Shown here: in pieces, positions 60,363-64,000 of the stretch
How positions within the stretch are numbered: the stretch's first letter is position 1
Layout: each line of letters opens with the position of its first letter
Source: Spartinivicinus ruber
GTDB taxonomy: Bacteria; Pseudomonadota; Gammaproteobacteria; Pseudomonadales; Zooshikellaceae
Assembly: GCF_011009015.1 (NCBI RefSeq)
Contig: NZ_CP048878.1
Location: 4,184,354-4,248,353 of the forward strand
Length of the DNA: 64,000 bases
Direction: 5' to 3'
The notes under the pieces: generated by a model
What the model was told of the DNA's origin: nothing
What the model saw: only the letters and a program-made list of their open reading frames with translations
The model's database searches: none
Program-made: the position numbers and the translations under genes

Positions 60363-62612
60363 TTAAAAAGCGTATTTAAAATTCACCGCTATATTATCCC
60401 TATCATTCAACTTATTCCGCCGCTCAGCCCCAAAGAAGTTGGTATAACTAATACCCGCCGACATGGTGCCTAAATAATTAGCATTTAACGCAATAGTCGC
60501 TGCTTTGCGGTCTTCCATAAAGCTACCTGTCCGCCGTGAGTTACCTTCCACATCATGTTTAAAGCGGAAAACCGGGTTTAAATTCACCCCAGCAAATACA
60601 TCATTCCAGGTGCCAGAAGCCACCAGTGTATAACCCCAGCTAAACTTGTCTAACCGCTCATGGGCTGGTGTATAATCGCTGGAAAATGTCCGTTGATCAT
60701 AGGGGCCTGAGCCAGTAGACAAAAATCGATCATAATCGCCACCTAAACCAGAAATTCTCTCAAAATGAGGCTCTACTAACCCCATAAAACCATCAAAGCC
60801 TAGGGTAGGGCCAAAGTTATGAATAAAGACTAAGGAGCCTGTCCATAACTCTACACGTTCATAATTGTTATACCAATCACCAACACAAGCAACATTATCA
60901 GGACGCCCTTGTGATAAAGCTCCTCCACCTAATGCCGTATCTCCAGTGCACAACTCTTGTCCTAATTTACGCTTAGCTAAAATAGAAGCAACATTAGATT
61001 TAATACCTGATACTAAATCATCTGGGTGATCGATCCATATTGGCATATTCGGTCGATAAGTCAGCTCTCCAGCTATTGAAGTATCACCTACAGTAGTATT
61101 AAAACTTAATCCAAACATTCTAATATCTTCTGGAAATACTCTGCGTCCAAAAACACTATTTGATAAAATTCTTGCCTGTCCTACACCTGCATAACCAATA
61201 TTTGCACAATTTCCCGATAATCCATAAATAGCTGATAAGCCAGCACTACAAAACTGGGGGCTTACTGCACCTAGCGAAGGACCTAACGCATTAAAAACTG
61301 CTGCCCTACTATCTAAGAGCGCAACTGCAGAGTTTATTCCTTCTAGAGGTACAGTAGCTTGAACAAATGGGGCTTGTGAATGATAATTTACAAAATAAAA
61401 ACCAAATTCCGTATCATTTAGCTCTTCAGCAAAATACTTAAAATTAACACCCCACTGCCCGCCATCACTTGAATTTTTCTTTTGACTTGTATCTGCTACT
61501 ACTAAATAGTCTCCATCAGTATTTATATTAAAATCACTAAACAAGCTTCTACCACCAGAAGCAAAGAAGTAGCCTGCTCCCAGCCCTACTAAATCAGAAG
61601 TAATTTCATTATATCCTTTATCCGCCCCCTCTGAAAAAATATCATTATTACTAAAATAAGAACCACGGGGGGGGACAATCGTCTCATCCCATTCCAACAT
61701 ATAAAAGGCTTCCATGGAAAGGCTATCAGTCAACCCAACATTAAAGGATAATGCCATTTGCGGGATTAATAAGTCTTTTACTTCTGAGCCAGGTAGGGAA
61801 AATTGGGCGGCATCAATGGGATTTATGGTATTAATCCCACCCCGGTAAAATAAACCCTCCCCCCAGTTGAGCACTTGCTGGCCAAAACGTATATCAACTG
61901 GCTTATCATATACATCAAAACTGGTGTATACATAGGCATCTAATAAAGATGCATCTTTACCGATTAAATTTTCAACATCGCGGCTAAAGCCATCCCCGTG
62001 AGGATAGGTACCTGTTTGGTCCGGATAGCCCCGGCCAGTAAACTGATCATTAGCATGGAGCCAGTCAGTGGATTGATCCATCACTACAGAGTCATAAAAA
62101 GCCCGGCCCCGTACAAAAGCCCCCACATTAGAAATACTTTCTGTTGGGTTAGCGTAATTAATTTCTAACTCAGAAGTTATTTTATAAGTGTTGGAAACCA
62201 GGCCCGTATCATAATTACGGTTACCATCGTTAGTATTCACATCATCATGGGTAGGCTTATCAGCGCCTGCATATTTTCGGGTATCTCGCCCTTCTACCCG
62301 CCACATGGCCCCGTAGGATAAGGTAGTATCTAGCGAGCCGGTGACATCGCCATCCATTAATTCAAACTCAACCCCATGGGCTGCTGGCAGCACAGCTAAA
62401 GCACTGGCTAGCACAAAACCTGCTCTAGCAGGGACCAAGCGCAATGCTAATTGAGCAGTCCCAATAACTCCCTTTTTCAGCGATAGCTGTGTTAGCGCCG
62501 TACTCAAAGCCTCATGTACTTTTTGTACACTCTGGTTTTCCGTGCGCCGCTGCCTTGCTCTCACTAAAAAATGACTTTCATTGGAACTACTCATGTTACG
62601 TATGGTTTCCAT
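60363..62612 (-). CDS. DUF1302 family outer-membrane beta-barrel-like protein
   Basis: 749 residues. The ATG at 62612 has GGAG six bases upstream and gives an unusually long, Arg/Gln-rich leader of about 70 residues before a hydrophobic signal stretch (AGFVLASALAVLPAAHG) and the mature start VEFELMDGDVTGSLDTT. The mature protein shows alternating beta strands and ends in aromatic residue Phe (NFKYAF), as porin-like barrels do. Motifs such as RFGQQVLNWGEGLFYRGG and AEELNDTEFGFYFVNYHS are family-typical. Likely an outer-membrane channel working with DUF1329 and the RND transporter. A shorter start near the hydrophobic stretch is possible. Confidence 0.9.
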   Translation of the reverse strand: METIRNMSSSNESHFLVRARQRRTENQSVQKVHEALSTALTQLSLKKGVIGTAQLALRLVPARAGFVLASALAVLPAAHGVEFELMDGDVTGSLDTTLSYGAMWRVEGRDTRKYAGADKPTHDDVNTNDGNRNYDTGLVSNTYKITSELEINYANPTESISNVGAFVRGRAFYDSVVMDQSTDWLHANDQFTGRGYPDQTGTYPHGDGFSRDVENLIGKDASLLDAYVYTSFDVYDKPVDIRFGQQVLNWGEGLFYRGGINTINPIDAAQFSLPGSEVKDLLIPQMALSFNVGLTDSLSMEAFYMLEWDETIVPPRGSYFSNNDIFSEGADKGYNEITSDLVGLGAGYFFASGGRSLFSDFNINTDGDYLVVADTSQKKNSSDGGQWGVNFKYFAEELNDTEFGFYFVNYHSQAPFVQATVPLEGINSAVALLDSRAAVFNALGPSLGAVSPQFCSAGLSAIYGLSGNCANIGYAGVGQARILSNSVFGRRVFPEDIRMFGLSFNTTVGDTSIAGELTYRPNMPIWIDHPDDLVSGIKSNVASILAKRKLGQELCTGDTALGGGALSQGRPDNVACVGDWYNNYERVELWTGSLVFIHNFGPTLGFDGFMGLVEPHFERISGLGGDYDRFLSTGSGPYDQRTFSSDYTPAHERLDKFSWGYTLVASGTWNDVFAGVNLNPVFRFKHDVEGNSRRTGSFMEDRKAATIALNANYLGTMSAGISYTNFFGAERRNKLNDRDNIAVNFKYAF

Positions 62613-63564
62613 GTCTGACTCCGTGGAACAAATCAACCCCGCAGACTACACTTGCTTTATTAATGGCGTAGCTGCTTTTATGTATTGTTATAAGTGTTGC
62701 GTCTTGTAACTTTTTTTATTGTTAAGATCAATAGTCGTTTTGTTTTTGAATAGTCACTAAGTTTGTGCTTTATATTTTACGCCTGACTATTTTTTGTTCT
62801 TTCTATACCCATTCCCCCCTTCCCTGAGGAGGATGTCCTTTCATTCCAAGAGGTTGTTGCAAAACGTCATGAGCGCAGTAAAGACAAGGCAAAAATCAGC
62901 GAAAAAGCGGAGTTTATACCTAATAAATAAGCACTTTGAGCCGACTTTTAACAAAGTATTTACAAGCGCAATAGATTTGCAGCAACATCTACACTATCCC
63001 TATTAGATAGCACGATAACAATCTTGTAAGAATTAATCAAACGCTCGATTGAGGGCAAAACAACCGGTTTATGTATCTTTACTCACTGTTACCCAAACAC
63101 AACTTACTGAAAAAGAGTAACTTTTAACTATTTTTGACTAATTGGTCGATATTTATTTTTGAATGGTAGCTAATACATTGGATTCTAATTGATGCATAAG
63201 GATCAAAAGACTGTCGCTTTATATCCAGCTCGATTGATTTACAGGCAGGCTATTGAAGAATGAAAGTAGACATAAGTCGAATGGATTTTAATCTCATTTT
63301 TAGGTATCACATTAAATAAAGTAATTTTAAAGGCCACTTCGTATGATCAGCCAGTATTTTTTATAAATTAACTCACGTAGTGAGCTATTAAAAAAACACA
63401 AACCGCTAAAACAAGAACAAACAACCACCAAAGTTACCACTCACTTATTTTCTGGCTAATTAATCCTACGTAAAATTACTAACAAAAACTCTCCTATTAA
63501 GTAAAAAACATTTGTCTTATAATGGCCCGCCAATTTTAGTCGTAATAATAAAAGGTGTTTACCT
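62613..63564. other. intergenic region before the right-edge gene
   Basis: Nearly 950 bases without a supported gene. A family B repeat occupies 62849-62990. From 63000 to 63500 the DNA is AT-rich with no further structure noted. A TATAAT at 63518-63523 is a possible -10 box for the partial gene at 63565, though its -35 is weak. Confidence 0.5.
62849..62990. repeat. family B inverted-end element
   Basis: 142 bp with inverted ends AGAGGTTGTTGCAAA (62849-62863) and TTTGCAGCAACATCT (62976-62990), 13 of 15 complementary. The interior holds GTCATGAGCGCAGTAAA, shared with the loop at 53605-53663 and related to the direct repeats at 60043-60238. Its ends match the hairpin in the lpd-sucB gap. MITE-like in form. 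Confidence 0.6.
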
Positions 63565-64000
63565 ATGGTAAGGAAGCTTGTTGTATTACTTAGTGCAGCT
63601 TTATTTTTCTCTTCTCAGATTACTGCCGATACAAGCCATTTAGTTGAGTACAATCCAACCTCAATCAACATTTATGAGTATTATGAAAAAAGCTATTGGC
63701 ATACTCCTTTACTCTCAGACAGACCAGGCACTTGTAAAAACATTGAAAACCTTTTTAATGGGTCAATGAAAAGTATTATTATTACACAAAAAAACGATAA
63801 TTATTCTTATATAACAAGAACTCTCACTATGGGAAATCTCCTCCAAGATTATCACTCTTTTGAGATCTATAACAAAAAAGACTTGTATAGTATTTTTTCT
63901 AAAAAATTTCAACTAGATAAACCAGGAATTGAGTACAACAAAAAATGTTCAGGAGATATCCTTGAAGTTCAAAAAAACTCAGGCAAGTCGTATTATTCCG
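63565..64000 (+). CDS. secreted protein of unknown function, cut by right edge
   Basis: An open frame of 145 codons from an ATG at 63565 that runs off the window. The N-terminus is a clear signal peptide (MVRKLVVLLSAALFFSSQ, cut near ITADTS). The rest is rich in Tyr, Lys, Asn and Ser, with two Cys so far (PGTCKNIE and KKCSGD). A weak ribosome site (AAAGGTG) lies about nine bases upstream. No family recognised; the C-terminus is unseen. Confidence 0.7.
   Translation, partial: MVRKLVVLLSAALFFSSQITADTSHLVEYNPTSINIYEYYEKSYWHTPLLSDRPGTCKNIENLFNGSMKSIIITQKNDNYSYITRTLTMGNLLQDYHSFEIYNKKDLYSIFSKKFQLDKPGIEYNKKCSGDILEVQKNSGKSYYS

Noticed and set aside
62794-63006. Plus-strand 70-codon frame
   Set aside because: It lies almost entirely in the family B repeat and has no recognisable protein features.

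Overview
The window looks like the chromosome of a marine gammaproteobacterium near the Oceanospirillales (Zooshikella or Spartinivicinus type). This is inferred from AT-leaning DNA, Pseudomonas-like SucA and SdhC N-termini, a LetA/LetB-type MCE system, DUF1302/DUF1329 export genes, and many small structured intergenic repeats. No rRNA, tRNA or CRISPR was found, and the species is not proven.

Layout. (1) 248-14232 is a TCA-cycle block. sdhC-sdhD-sdhA-sdhB-sucA-sucB-lpd-sucC-sucD runs on the minus strand and gltA diverges on the plus strand; sigma-70-like promoters for both arms lie in the 733-base gap. Together the genes encode citrate synthase, succinate dehydrogenase, the complete 2-oxoglutarate dehydrogenase including its own E3, and succinyl-CoA synthetase. 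(2) 14402-18881 holds a small YkgJ-type protein, a GNAT acetyltransferase and a split LetA (two PqiA proteins) with a six-MCE LetB-like envelope lipid-transport protein. (3) 19010-45422 is an accessory surface/toxin island, nearly all on the minus strand. Five secreted LamG plus collagen-repeat proteins flank a 5281-residue YD-repeat (RHS-like) giant with a LysM domain and an unrecognised C-terminal domain. A small anchored or lipid-modified protein follows the giant two bases later and is a candidate immunity partner. A decayed Y1 transposase lies inside the island. (4) 45616-50773 is a compact minus-strand gene group: AstE-like deacylase, GCS2-type ligase, membrane-anchored unknown, 4HBT thioesterase, PLP fold-III enzyme. 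(5) 51016-52771 is a decayed secreted-protein gene interrupted by an IS1595-family element with a clean 8-bp target duplication. (6) 52986-54332 holds a YceI-family protein and an O-methyltransferase. (7) 54543-62612 is a minus-strand export locus: MMPL/RND transporter, YCF48/BNR-repeat protein, DUF1329 and DUF1302. (8) A truncated secreted-protein gene runs off the right edge.

The most unusual signal outside the genes is a set of short structured DNA families in the intergenic spaces. Family A (about 110 bp, five copies) has three stems kept by compensatory base changes and always lies downstream of a gene in one relative orientation. Family C (two copies) can be shown to be an insertion by comparison with an empty paralogous site. 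A third group shares GAGGTTGTTGCAAAA-like inverted ends. The giant RHS protein and its neighbour, with the LamG-collagen paralogs around them, are the best candidate for an undescribed protein system.
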